From the IMG/VR virus record IMGVR_UViG_3300045885_000389, positions 1 through 37,817 of that record: a stretch of 37,817 nt of DNA; one strand, 5' to 3'. The notes under the pieces were generated by a model. It was not told where the DNA came from. It did not search any database and saw nothing but the letters and a program-made list of their open reading frames with translations. Positions 14,714 through 21,951 of this stretch are shown piece by piece (the first letter of the stretch is position 1; each line of letters starts with the position of its first letter). Both the position numbers and the translations under genes were made by a program. The stretch is from a virus.

Positions 14714-15678
14714 GCTGTTATTTTGAAAGTTGCGTCCATGCTGAGCAGTTCCGGGTACGATCGCACCCAGTGCACCATCTCTTCGAGTCCGTGCTCGAGC
14801 GAGATCTCCGGCGCCCAGCCAAGTTCCATGATCTTGAGAGAGTCGATCCAGTAACGCGCGTCTTCGCCTGTCCGCGCCGGCACCTCCTCGACAACGTCCT
14901 GCCACGTCTTGCCAGCCGCCGAGATCGAGGAAGCGACCAAGCTTCGAATGCTGACCGGCTGTTGCGGTCCGCAGTTGTATGTTTCCCCGATCGCACCGTG
15001 CTCGATCACCGTCATGATCGCGCGCGCCAGGTCCGTGGCGTGCATGTACGATTTGCGCGCCAGCCCACCGCCCTGCAGCCTTAGCTTCCGCCCGGAGAGC
15101 GCGCAGATGATCGCGCGCGGGATGATCCTGTGCAGCTGCTGACCCGGACAGTAGCAGTTGCTGGGGCGAAGCACGTTCACCGGGAACCCGTGCACGCGAT
15201 GCATGACCTGCAGATGCAGATCGAACGCCGCCTTGCTGATCGCGTACGGACTCGTTGGCGTCAGCGCATCGGTTTCGAGTGAGGGTCGATCGACGCTGCC
15301 GTAGACCTCGCTCGTCCCGGCCTGGATGAACCGCTGCACGTAGTCGCGCTTCCGTAGCTCCTCCGCGAAGCGCACCATCCCGAGCGTGTTCGTCGCGTAG
15401 AAGTAATCGGTGTGCTCGCCGAAGGACGCCGCACTCTCGCCTTGAGCCGCGAAGTTCACGACGATGTCGGGGCGCTCACGGTCAAGCATCGCCAGGACCT
15501 CTGCGAGGTGCTCGACGAGGTGCATCACGTGATAGCGGTAGTCGTGATCCACCTGCCAGAGACCCGGCGGTTTCGGGCCGCGCCGCCCGATCCCGAAATG
15601 CTCGATGCCGAGGCTATGCAGATGGTCCGCGAAGTTCAGCGCGTAGACGTTCCCGCCGCCGAGGATTGCGATCTTCAT
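14710..15678 (-). CDS. NDP-sugar 4,6-dehydratase-like extended SDR
   Basis: A 322-residue extended SDR of the RmlB/GMD type. The active-site set is TSEVYG (Thr122, Glu124) with YAISK (Tyr145, Lys149), as in 4,6-dehydratases. The substrate half has RPSNCYCPGQQLHRIIPRAI and RKSYMHATDLARA, like RmlB and GMD. The product would be an NDP-4-keto-6-deoxy sugar, a common branch point for unusual sugars. The nucleotide-binding loop is odd: it reads GGGNVYALNF where the family has GGxGFIGS. The start overlaps the glycosyltransferase stop as ATGA. Function as a dehydratase is likely, but the altered loop lowers certainty about the cofactor. Confidence 0.78.
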   Translation of the reverse strand: MKIAILGGGNVYALNFADHLHSLGIEHFGIGRRGPKPPGLWQVDHDYRYHVMHLVEHLAEVLAMLDRERPDIVVNFAAQGESAASFGEHTDYFYATNTLGMVRFAEELRKRDYVQRFIQAGTSEVYGSVDRPSLETDALTPTSPYAISKAAFDLHLQVMHRVHGFPVNVLRPSNCYCPGQQLHRIIPRAIICALSGRKLRLQGGGLARKSYMHATDLARAIMTVIEHGAIGETYNCGPQQPVSIRSLVASSISAAGKTWQDVVEEVPARTGEDARYWIDSLKIMELGWAPEISLEHGLEEMVHWVRSYPELLSMDATFKITA

Positions 15679-16349
15679 TGAGCGGTCTGGTGGTGGATGT
15701 AAGCGTCCCACCAGTCCTTGCTGTGATCGCCGCTTGCGAAGCTCTCGTAAGCTGGAATGCCGTTGGTGTAGTGGAGCAATTTGGCGTCCGGATTGTTCTC
15801 GTATTCCCCGACTAGCCAGTTCCATTCCAGCGCAAGGTCGCCGACGCGATCCTCCGGCAGCCACTCGAATTGGTGCAGATGCGCGCCGGTCGCCTTCTCG
15901 ACGTACTCCGGCGTCAGCTGGCGGCAAAACCCGGAGGAGTTCCGGAACAGCATCACGCTGGACCAGTTCTTCTTCGGATAGGCGGTCTGTTTCGACCCGC
16001 GGAACTTGACCCTGAGCTTCGGGGTGTAGTCGTGCTTCACGACCTTCACCGCCGACCAGAGATCACCCTTGAGCTGGTCGCAGAGCTCGCCGATGTCCGC
16101 CTTCAGCACCATGTCGCCGTCGATGTAGAGACTCTCACCGACGAAGTCCGAGAGATACGGGACCAGCCACCTTGAGTAAGCGAATTCGGTCGAGGCGTCC
16201 TGGTGCGTCTCGGTGAAAATCCCGCTCAGCGAGTTGAGCGCGAGCGGCACGATCGAGACCGGGCGCTTCGCGTATCGCGCTATCGAGTCGCAGCAGACTG
16301 CGTACGCTATCGCCTCGCGCGGGTCATAGCCGACGAAGACGTTCAGCAT
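15675..16349 (-). CDS. GT-A glycosyltransferase (GT8-like)
   Basis: A 224-residue protein. It opens with NVFVGYDPREAIAYAVCCDS and continues with STEFAYSRWLVPYL and SLYIDGDMVLKADI, where Asp77 and Asp79 form the metal-binding DxD motif. This layout is that of small GT8-like transferases found in bacterial and phage glycan clusters. It would transfer a sugar from an NDP donor to a glycan or protein acceptor; donor and acceptor are unknown. It lies between the ThDP-enzyme C-terminal part, whose stop overlaps its start, and the dehydratase gene. Confidence 0.75.
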   Translation of the reverse strand: MLNVFVGYDPREAIAYAVCCDSIARYAKRPVSIVPLALNSLSGIFTETHQDASTEFAYSRWLVPYLSDFVGESLYIDGDMVLKADIGELCDQLKGDLWSAVKVVKHDYTPKLRVKFRGSKQTAYPKKNWSSVMLFRNSSGFCRQLTPEYVEKATGAHLHQFEWLPEDRVGDLALEWNWLVGEYENNPDAKLLHYTNGIPAYESFASGDHSKDWWDAYIHHQTAQ

Positions 16350-16996
16350 CTGAGATTTTCGGCGATCTCCTCCGGCGGGAGATACGGCCACGAATCCTCG
16401 AGCGCGGTCTGCACGATCTTGCCGTCGGCGTCGCGTCGGTTCACAGATTTCGGGATCTGCGCCTGGTTCGGGTCCATCATGACTTCCATTAGGAATGGCC
16501 CTGGCCCCTCCAGCGCCAGCTGGAGTCGATGCCTATTGAGCTCTGCCATCTTCGAATATGTGATGCCATCGTGCGCAAGCGCGATGTCTTCGAAATCTGG
16601 GAATGAAAGTCCGGACGAATCGTCGCTGCCCATGTAGCCGTCGAACGCGTGCGCCTGGCTCTGTCGCATCGTCAGATACCCGCCGTTGTTCAGCAGGAAG
16701 ATCTTGATCGGCAGTTGCTGGTGCGAGATTGTCGCGAGTTCCTGCATGTTCATCATGAGCCCGCCATCGCCGATGAGCGCGATCACTCGCTTGCCGCTTC
16801 CGACCGCGGCTCCGATAGCCGCCGGCAGTCCCCAACCCATTGCGGCCAAACCGCAGTTGGTCATGAGACGCTGACCGAGCTTGATGTGCCAAGCCTGGTG
16901 GCAGGTATTAAACGAAAACCCCATGTCCGTCACGATGACATCATCGGGGCCGGCCAGATCCGAAAGCACACTCACGAGTCCGTAGCTGTTTATCAC
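16343..16996 (-). CDS. C-terminal part of a split acetolactate-synthase-like ThDP enzyme
   Basis: A 217-residue protein starting with GTG at 16996, which overlaps the stop of the HNH gene as GTGA. It is the whole pyrophosphate-binding domain of an acetolactate-synthase-like enzyme: DDVIVTDMG near the start, CGLAAMGWGLPAAIGAAVG, and the ThDP/Mg motif GDGGLMMNMQ...LLNN (76-104). Joined with the part at 17631-18743 it gives about 587 residues, the normal length of one enzyme. The split lies in the linker between the middle and PP domains. Two separate chains could assemble into an active enzyme; this has to be shown. In glycan clusters such enzymes (YerE-like) can add a two-carbon unit to a keto-sugar. 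Confidence 0.85.
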   Translation of the reverse strand: MINSYGLVSVLSDLAGPDDVIVTDMGFSFNTCHQAWHIKLGQRLMTNCGLAAMGWGLPAAIGAAVGSGKRVIALIGDGGLMMNMQELATISHQQLPIKIFLLNNGGYLTMRQSQAHAFDGYMGSDDSSGLSFPDFEDIALAHDGITYSKMAELNRHRLQLALEGPGPFLMEVMMDPNQAQIPKSVNRRDADGKIVQTALEDSWPYLPPEEIAENLRC

Positions 16997-17634
16997 AGCA
17001 AGAATCCTCTGGATTGCATGAACTCGATTGGATCCTTGCGGTTCTTGCTCGTGTTGCATGGCGCGCAAAGCCACTGGATATTTGCAATCCAGTTAGAGCC
17101 TCCTGCGACCAATGGAATGATGTGATCCTTGTGCCCACCGCCGTCGAGTTTTTCGCGGCACACCGCGCAGCGATCACGCTGCTTCTCACGAAGCGCTTTA
17201 AGCTGAAGGTAGTCGTGTGCCCCTTCGGCAGTTCTCTCGCGCAATCGACCTGCGGCCTTTACTAGTCGTCGGCGTTCTGGATTGGCGTTTCTCCAACGCC
17301 GAGTCCGTTCGCGCACAATCTCTGAATTCCGCTTGTATCGCTCTGCGGCAGCGCGGCGTATTTTGCCTTTGTTGCGTGCCGCGTATTCCTTCACCCGATT
17401 CTTAATCTCTTCTTTGCGAGCTTCGTAGCGCGCCTTGTCATAGGCTCGCCGTTGTTCAGCCGTGGCGCTTCGACGGGCAGTGATCTTCTGGATGTTCCTG
17501 GCGTACGTTGTGCGTCGCCACTTTAGGATCTTCTCCGGATTCTCCGCTGCGTAGACGGCGTAATAGTGGGTCCGACACATGCCTCTGCTTCTAGAATCAC
17601 GCGTGCAACCTTCAACGGTGCATTGCTTCTTCAC
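16993..17634 (-). CDS. HNH endonuclease inserted in a ThDP-enzyme gene
   Basis: A 213-residue basic protein. The N-terminal zinc module has QCTVEGC, GMCRTHY; the middle (~40-140) is a long Arg/Lys/Glu helical DNA-binding stretch; the C-terminal nuclease has CAVC (156-159), KDHIIPL (His171), then NIQWLCAPCNTSK. That is a complete HNH core with its zinc cysteines. It starts with GTG at 17634 overlapping the stop of the N-terminal ThDP part, and its own stop overlaps the GTG of the C-terminal part. The frame fills the whole interval, so no room is left for a group I ribozyme. It is most likely a free-standing homing endonuclease that has colonised and split the host gene. Confidence 0.88.
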   Translation of the reverse strand: MKKQCTVEGCTRDSRSRGMCRTHYYAVYAAENPEKILKWRRTTYARNIQKITARRSATAEQRRAYDKARYEARKEEIKNRVKEYAARNKGKIRRAAAERYKRNSEIVRERTRRWRNANPERRRLVKAAGRLRERTAEGAHDYLQLKALREKQRDRCAVCREKLDGGGHKDHIIPLVAGGSNWIANIQWLCAPCNTSKNRKDPIEFMQSRGFLL

Positions 17635-18743
17635 GAGACTTGATCCTCTGTGACCGGCGGGTACTTCGCCTGCCATGCCTTGCACCGTTCGAGCCACGCC
17701 GTCCAATCCGGAAGCTCGACGCCCTCCAGCTGCGCATTGAGATCCACCAGAAATGCGCGCGCATCAGCTTGGATCGGAAATTTGACCCAGACCGTGTCCT
17801 TGTCAAGTTCGGCGCGATCGATATCGACCATCACGATCGTGGCGTTGCGCGCGTAGTCGCGCGCGTTGTAGCCGGTCTGCGCCAGCGAGAGTCTGGTGCC
17901 GATCGCGATGTAGAGATCGCAGGTCTGCACGGCGAAGTTCGCTCCGCGCTGCGCAAACGTGCCGGGGCGTCCGGCGTAGAGCGGGTGTTCGGAGTCGATC
18001 AGATCCGCCCCGTTCCGCGCCGTCACCACCGGGATCCCGGTCCTTTCGAGGAACTTCGCCAGTTCCTGCTCCGCTCCTGAGAGTCGAATGCCTTGCCCGA
18101 TGTGCAGCAGTGGGCGCTTCGCTTCTTGGAGCATCAGCGCCACGCACTGTAGGTCTGAGCGCTGCGGCGCTGGTCTCGCCGATGAAACCAACCCAGCCCC
18201 ATGCAGCGCCGACGGATCGATCTTCGCGTTCTGAATGTCGGCGGGGATATCGAGCCAGGTCGGCCCCGGGCGTCCTGATCGCGCCATACCAACAGCCATC
18301 TCAAGATGAAATCGGATGTCAGCCGGATCGCACACCACCGCCGCGTACTTGGTGATAGGCCTCACCATGTCGACGATGTTGATCTCCTGCACGCCCAGCG
18401 TGCGCAGCCCCGGCGCGCGGGTGTGGATCATCTGCCCGGAGAAGACCTGGCCCGAGATCGTGATCGTCGGGACGCTGTCCGTCCACGCGCCGGCGACACC
18501 GGTGATCGCGTTCGTGCCGCCGGGGCCAGAGGTTACGATCGCCAGACCGAGTCCGGTTCTGACCCTGGCGTAGGCTTCCGCCGCCATCGCCGCGGCCTGC
18601 TCGTGGTGGCAGGCGACGTAGCGCATTTTCTTCGCCTTCGCCAGCGCGTCGCAGAGGAAGATGGCGCCGCCGCCGCAAACCGTGAAGGCGTGGTCAATGC
18701 CCTGTCCTTCGAGAAACTCGATCACATAGTCAGCCAAGCGCAT
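17631..18743 (-). CDS. N-terminal part of a split acetolactate-synthase-like ThDP enzyme
   Basis: A 370-residue protein holding the pyrimidine-binding domain (about 1-170) and the middle domain (about 190-345) of an acetolactate-synthase-like enzyme. The catalytic Glu is in ACHHEQAAAMA (Glu48), followed by IVTSGPGGTNAITGVAGAW. The middle domain has RPLLHIGQGIRLSGAEQE and the strand TIVMVDIDRAELDK. The chain stops at EDQVS, exactly at the linker to the PP domain, because an HNH gene follows. Alone it lacks the ThDP diphosphate/Mg site and cannot be active. The start ATG overlaps the cupin stop as TGATG. Confidence 0.87.
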   Translation of the reverse strand: MRLADYVIEFLEGQGIDHAFTVCGGGAIFLCDALAKAKKMRYVACHHEQAAAMAAEAYARVRTGLGLAIVTSGPGGTNAITGVAGAWTDSVPTITISGQVFSGQMIHTRAPGLRTLGVQEINIVDMVRPITKYAAVVCDPADIRFHLEMAVGMARSGRPGPTWLDIPADIQNAKIDPSALHGAGLVSSARPAPQRSDLQCVALMLQEAKRPLLHIGQGIRLSGAEQELAKFLERTGIPVVTARNGADLIDSEHPLYAGRPGTFAQRGANFAVQTCDLYIAIGTRLSLAQTGYNARDYARNATIVMVDIDRAELDKDTVWVKFPIQADARAFLVDLNAQLEGVELPDWTAWLERCKAWQAKYPPVTEDQVS

Positions 18744-19180
18744 CAGTAGCCCTGCCCGGCGCGCCCGTAACGGTCTTGGATGCGCACGAGGTCTCGCTTG
18801 TTCGTCGGTGTTTCGATCTCGAGCACGACGGCGCCCTTCGGCGCGCGCGTGCGGTGGAACGCACCCTTGTTGATCGTCACGACGTCCCCGGCGCGCAGCG
18901 CCTTCGATCCGGCAAAGGTCTCAAGCACGCACTCACCCGATTCGACGATCAGCACGGTCTCTTTGGCGGTATGGCAATGCATGGAAGTCTCCGCGCCCGG
19001 GTTCAGCACGAGACGCCAGATGCTGACCGGTCCGGCGCGATAGATCTCGCTCTCGTATCCCCAGGGCTTCTCCACGATCTTCCCAGCCCAATCCGTGCCG
19101 TCGTCGATCAGCGATTCGGAGTCCACGCCCGCGCTTTTCAGCGCGTCACGATCCTTGTCGAGCTGCAATACGTGCAGCAT
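18743..19180 (-). CDS. Cupin-domain protein, mannose-phosphate-isomerase-like
   Basis: A 145-residue single-cupin protein. The core starts at KPWGYESEIYRAG, and metal ligands are in TSMHCHTAKETVLIVESGE (H-x-H...E) and the second motif GAFHRTR. The KPWG opening is typical of cupins related to type II mannose-6-phosphate isomerase that sit in LPS and capsule clusters. It could isomerise or bind a sugar phosphate; related single cupins have no proven activity. It overlaps the oxygenase stop (TGATG) and the ThDP-enzyme start (TGATG). Confidence 0.75.
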   Translation of the reverse strand: MLHVLQLDKDRDALKSAGVDSESLIDDGTDWAGKIVEKPWGYESEIYRAGPVSIWRLVLNPGAETSMHCHTAKETVLIVESGECVLETFAGSKALRAGDVVTINKGAFHRTRAPKGAVVLEIETPTNKRDLVRIQDRYGRAGQGY

Positions 19181-20040
19181 CAGGGGAGTACCTCTGGGAT
19201 ATTCAGTTTCACCGGTCGCCCGGTGTGCCGGTTCGGCACCTCGTCGCTCGCATTCGAGTACATCGACAGGAACCAGCGTCCATCGATGTCGTTCCAGTCC
19301 GGCGTCTTCGTTCGATCGCAAGGTGCCACCCCGTGGTAGACGGTCGCGTACCCAACACAGGCATCGCCGATCTCGATGTAACGCTCGATATCCATGACGC
19401 GATCCCCTACGCCAATGGCGTAGAAACCGCCGCCGTGGTAATCGACGCCGCGCTTGCTCATGTAGCCGCTGAAGAACAATCTCTGATGCAGGTGCGGGTC
19501 GGCGTGCGGCTCCAGAAACCCGATCGCCGGCGGGTAGCGCACCACTTGGATGCGATCCACCACGCCGTCCTTGGGCGTGTTCCGTTCGTACTCGTCGCCC
19601 TTGAGACCCATCAGCTGCTTGATGATGCGCCAGCGCTGCGTGACCATGGGCCAGATGCCGAGGGGATCATCATTCCAGCGGTAGAAGTACGCCGAATGCT
19701 TGCAGCACGCGAAGCTGTACTTACGCCCCGACTCCAGATCGATCGCTCGATGGAAGTCCGGCGACCCTTCGAGCATCTTGTGGAAGCTCGATGGCGCCGA
19801 GCGCATGAACGCGCTCGCCGCGTCGCGGATGTAGTGCATTTCGGCGACATGGAACGCGCCCTTCAGAATCAGGAGATCGCCGGCATAGAGGCAGCGTGCG
19901 AGCTCCAGCGCAAGCCATGAATCCTTCGTCTCGACGGCGCGCTGTACTTTGCTGAAGTCCATCGTCAGCACTTGTCGCGCGCGGCTCGGCAGATCGGCAC
20001 GCCGCTCCACCTGCTCCCAGGCGTCGCTGAATACGCTCAT
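19180..20040 (-). CDS. Putative 2-oxoglutarate/Fe(II)-dependent oxygenase
   Basis: A 286-residue protein. The double-stranded beta-helix core is suggested by the Fe ligands: H-x-D in LEPHADPHLH (His179, Asp181) and a distal His in ATVYHGVAP (His236), followed about 19 residues later by an Arg in DGRWFLSM (Arg255) that could bind 2-oxoglutarate. Spacing and order fit PhyH/prolyl-hydroxylase-like oxygenases. The N-terminal third is helical. It probably hydroxylates a small molecule, sugar or protein side chain. It lies among glycosyltransferase-like genes and overlaps the next gene as ATGA. A later in-frame ATG at about residue 27 is an alternative start. Confidence 0.68.
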   Translation of the reverse strand: MSVFSDAWEQVERRADLPSRARQVLTMDFSKVQRAVETKDSWLALELARCLYAGDLLILKGAFHVAEMHYIRDAASAFMRSAPSSFHKMLEGSPDFHRAIDLESGRKYSFACCKHSAYFYRWNDDPLGIWPMVTQRWRIIKQLMGLKGDEYERNTPKDGVVDRIQVVRYPPAIGFLEPHADPHLHQRLFFSGYMSKRGVDYHGGGFYAIGVGDRVMDIERYIEIGDACVGYATVYHGVAPCDRTKTPDWNDIDGRWFLSMYSNASDEVPNRHTGRPVKLNIPEVLP

Positions 20041-20747
20041 ACCCAACGCCCCTTCAACCACGCGTCAAAGTGCTTGCGAATGTTCTCCAGGGTGTCCGGC
20101 TCGTAGATCTGCCGATGCTGATCCAGCAGGTACGGATACGGCTCGCCCATCGGGATTCCCAGAGGGATCATTGGCGAGTTCTGCACGTCGAAGCCCATGC
20201 AGGGATACTCGCTGAGAAAGCAGAGCATCACCGGTCCGTTGGTGACGAAGAAGTTCATCTCCGCGCCGGCGTAGAGCGCCATGCGCTCGTGGAGGTGAAT
20301 CGGCTGGACGTCGTAGTCCTCGATCACCTTGGCGCCGATCTCGACGGCGAAGGTCCGCCAGCCGTCCTCGCGCGAGTTCCGGTTCGGCCAGCGGCGCGTG
20401 CGCCGCAGCGTCACCGTGTACTTCTCCTTCCCTGGCGGCAGCACCGATTTCAGGCGCGGGAATTTCTTGCCGGCCTTCGCGAAGTCGACGAGCTCCTGCT
20501 GTCCGCCCGGCGCGTAATAGATCCCGTCGTGGGACTCAAGGCTCGCCATGCCTGCCAGCGCAGGACCTGGCTTCAGGATCGACTGATAGCGGCGCGCCAC
20601 TTCGTCGAGCGTGAACTTGCCTGAGCGCGGCTCGCGGATGTCGAAGGCAACCGCTTCGGCGCCGGCGGCTGCCTGAAGCACCAACCATGGAAAGAAATCG
20701 AATCCGGCAATCTGTCGGCTCAAGCTGTACTGGGCAGGAGGTTTCAC
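20037..20747 (-). CDS. Glycosyltransferase-like protein, copy B
   Basis: A 236-residue protein with a GTG start overlapping the previous stop as GTGA. Its C-terminal half shares a pattern with the protein at 21945-22820: VTLRRTRRWPNRNSREDGW against LTLRNQTTDPARNTNAEEW, then RMALYAGAEMNFFVTNGP against LALYERAAINVIGNNGP, and a short hydrophobic strand ending in CMGFD or LIVGL. This is the layout of the donor-binding half of a GT-B enzyme, and I infer a glycosyltransferase, but no numbered family can be assigned. The first ~70 residues (SRQIAGFDFFPWLVLQAAAG) are shared in type with other phage cargo proteins. Confidence 0.55.
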   Translation of the reverse strand: MKPPAQYSLSRQIAGFDFFPWLVLQAAAGAEAVAFDIREPRSGKFTLDEVARRYQSILKPGPALAGMASLESHDGIYYAPGGQQELVDFAKAGKKFPRLKSVLPPGKEKYTVTLRRTRRWPNRNSREDGWRTFAVEIGAKVIEDYDVQPIHLHERMALYAGAEMNFFVTNGPVMLCFLSEYPCMGFDVQNSPMIPLGIPMGEPYPYLLDQHRQIYEPDTLENIRKHFDAWLKGRWV

Positions 20748-21511
20748 GCGATCAGCTTCTTGAGTTCCGCGAACACCAGTTCCGGCGTGATTTGGTTCAT
20801 CGCGCGCACGCAGTGATCACACATGGCGGCTCGCATTCCGCACGGTTCACCACCGGTGAACAGGTTCGTTTGGGTCCGATATCCAGTCTGCCGTGGCGAG
20901 ATAAAACCGCCGAAGATGACCACGCTCTTCACGTTGAGTGCCGCAGCAGCATGATGCAGTCCGCCTTCAGGCAGCACCGCTGCTTTTGCACGCGCCAGCA
21001 CCGCGCACGCGGCGCGGAAGCTGTCGGTGCGAATCAAACGCGCGCCTTTGAGCGTCTCGGTTGTCGGAGGCCCGAGCTGCACGTACTCAATGCCATCTCG
21101 ATACAGAAGTTCCGCCAACCGCGCCCAGCGGTTGCGTCCCCAGTCCTTGTTAGGCGACGCCTTCGGTTTGATGTTCGGCTCGAGCACAACGCCGATCGGT
21201 CCAAATAACTCCGCTACTTGCCGCTCAAAACGGGACAGGTAGATCTCGCCCACCGGCGGATCGAAGTTCTTCCACGTCCACTTCGTCTCGGTCTTGTCGT
21301 CGATGTAGGGACGCATCCCGGGGCCGTTCTCTAGCTGCTGAAACCCTGGCTTCGGCTCACCGCCCTCGCCGTTCCAGATCCGAGGATTGTTCATCCAGAT
21401 CGTGTGCGTTCTCGGGCGACCGTTGCGATCGATGACGACTACTCTTCTCGGGTCTTTTTGCTGCATCACCCGCGCTTGGCCGGTGACCATCAGTTCGTCT
21501 CCCCAACCCAT
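20744..21511 (-). CDS. GT9-like (heptosyltransferase-type) glycosyltransferase
   Basis: A 255-residue protein. The opening MGWGDELMVTGQARVMQQKD and the following strand VVVIDRNGRPRTH resemble compact GT9-related proteins. The donor-side half has GVVLEPNIKP, YVQLGPPTT, AVLPEGGLHHAAAALNVKSV, VIFGGFISPRQTGY and a small Cys cluster, as in ADP-heptose:LPS heptosyltransferases (the GG.HHAAAAL region contacts the donor). It is smaller than enterobacterial WaaC/WaaF (~320-350). With the heptose-activation genes in the same operon, an NDP-heptose donor is a reasonable inference. It starts two bases after the HAD gene stop. Confidence 0.68.
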   Translation of the reverse strand: MGWGDELMVTGQARVMQQKDPRRVVVIDRNGRPRTHTIWMNNPRIWNGEGGEPKPGFQQLENGPGMRPYIDDKTETKWTWKNFDPPVGEIYLSRFERQVAELFGPIGVVLEPNIKPKASPNKDWGRNRWARLAELLYRDGIEYVQLGPPTTETLKGARLIRTDSFRAACAVLARAKAAVLPEGGLHHAAAALNVKSVVIFGGFISPRQTGYRTQTNLFTGGEPCGMRAAMCDHCVRAMNQITPELVFAELKKLIA

Positions 21512-21513
21512 TT

Positions 21514-21951
21514 TCAGATGATGGTTCCCCAGGGCAGACCTAGCGGATTGAGGCTTGACGGCGGAGACAGCAGCCGCTTCAGTTCTTCGATCGTCGCGAA
21601 CGCGGAGCGATGCAAAATGAATGTGCCGCCGCGCTCGATCCACGGATCGCGATGAGCTACGCTGTCATCGATCAACAGATGCCCTGGCGCGGAGTGCGGG
21701 AACTTCCCATCCTCGCCGTGCACCACGATCAGCGGCACATCGCGTCCGAGCTCTCTCTCGACCCAGATGCGCTTCTCGTGTCGCGACACCTCCCAGATAT
21801 CGATCATGAGCTGCGACAGGATCGTCGGCTGGTACGGCTTGATGAAGTTCCAAAGGAGCTTCCCATCCGTCGTCCAGTCCATGAGGTCGAAGCGGATGCG
21901 CCCGACTTGATGCACCAGCACGCCGTCCATGTCGCAGTGGATCTTCAGCAC
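21514..21951 (-). CDS. HAD-superfamily hydrolase
   Basis: A 145-residue HAD phosphatase-like protein with a GTG start overlapping the previous gene. Motif I is IHCDMDGVLV (nucleophile Asp7, acid/base Asp9); motif IV is HLLIDDSVAH (Asp95, Asp96). The segment LLWNFIKPYQPTIL resembles the cap of small 5'-nucleotidase-like HAD proteins of phages. In the operon a phosphatase is the missing step between the HldA-like kinase and the HldC-like transferase (the GmhB role), so it could remove the 7-phosphate of heptose bisphosphate. It lacks the DxDGT opening and the zinc loop of true GmhB, so this is only a possibility. Confidence 0.75.
   Translation of the reverse strand: MLKIHCDMDGVLVHQVGRIRFDLMDWTTDGKLLWNFIKPYQPTILSQLMIDIWEVSRHEKRIWVERELGRDVPLIVVHGEDGKFPHSAPGHLLIDDSVAHRDPWIERGGTFILHRSAFATIEELKRLLSPPSSLNPLGLPWGTII

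Noticed and set aside
16993-17634. Group I intron in the ThDP gene
   Set aside because: The HNH frame fills the whole interval from stop to start, leaving no room for a ~200-base ribozyme core, and both flanks have functional stop/start overlaps. A splice event is still worth testing.
16993-17634. Intein in the ThDP enzyme
   Set aside because: The three coding parts are in different reading frames with stop codons between them, and no splicing-domain start (Cys/Ser) or His-Asn end is present.
11424-18743. Recently captured bacterial LPS locus or assembly chimera
   Set aside because: The glycan genes are interleaved with phage-type proteins (XF1762-like, zinc-ribbon protein, HNH) and share the same overlap style as the flanking cargo, so they look long settled in phage genomes. 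An assembly check would still be useful.
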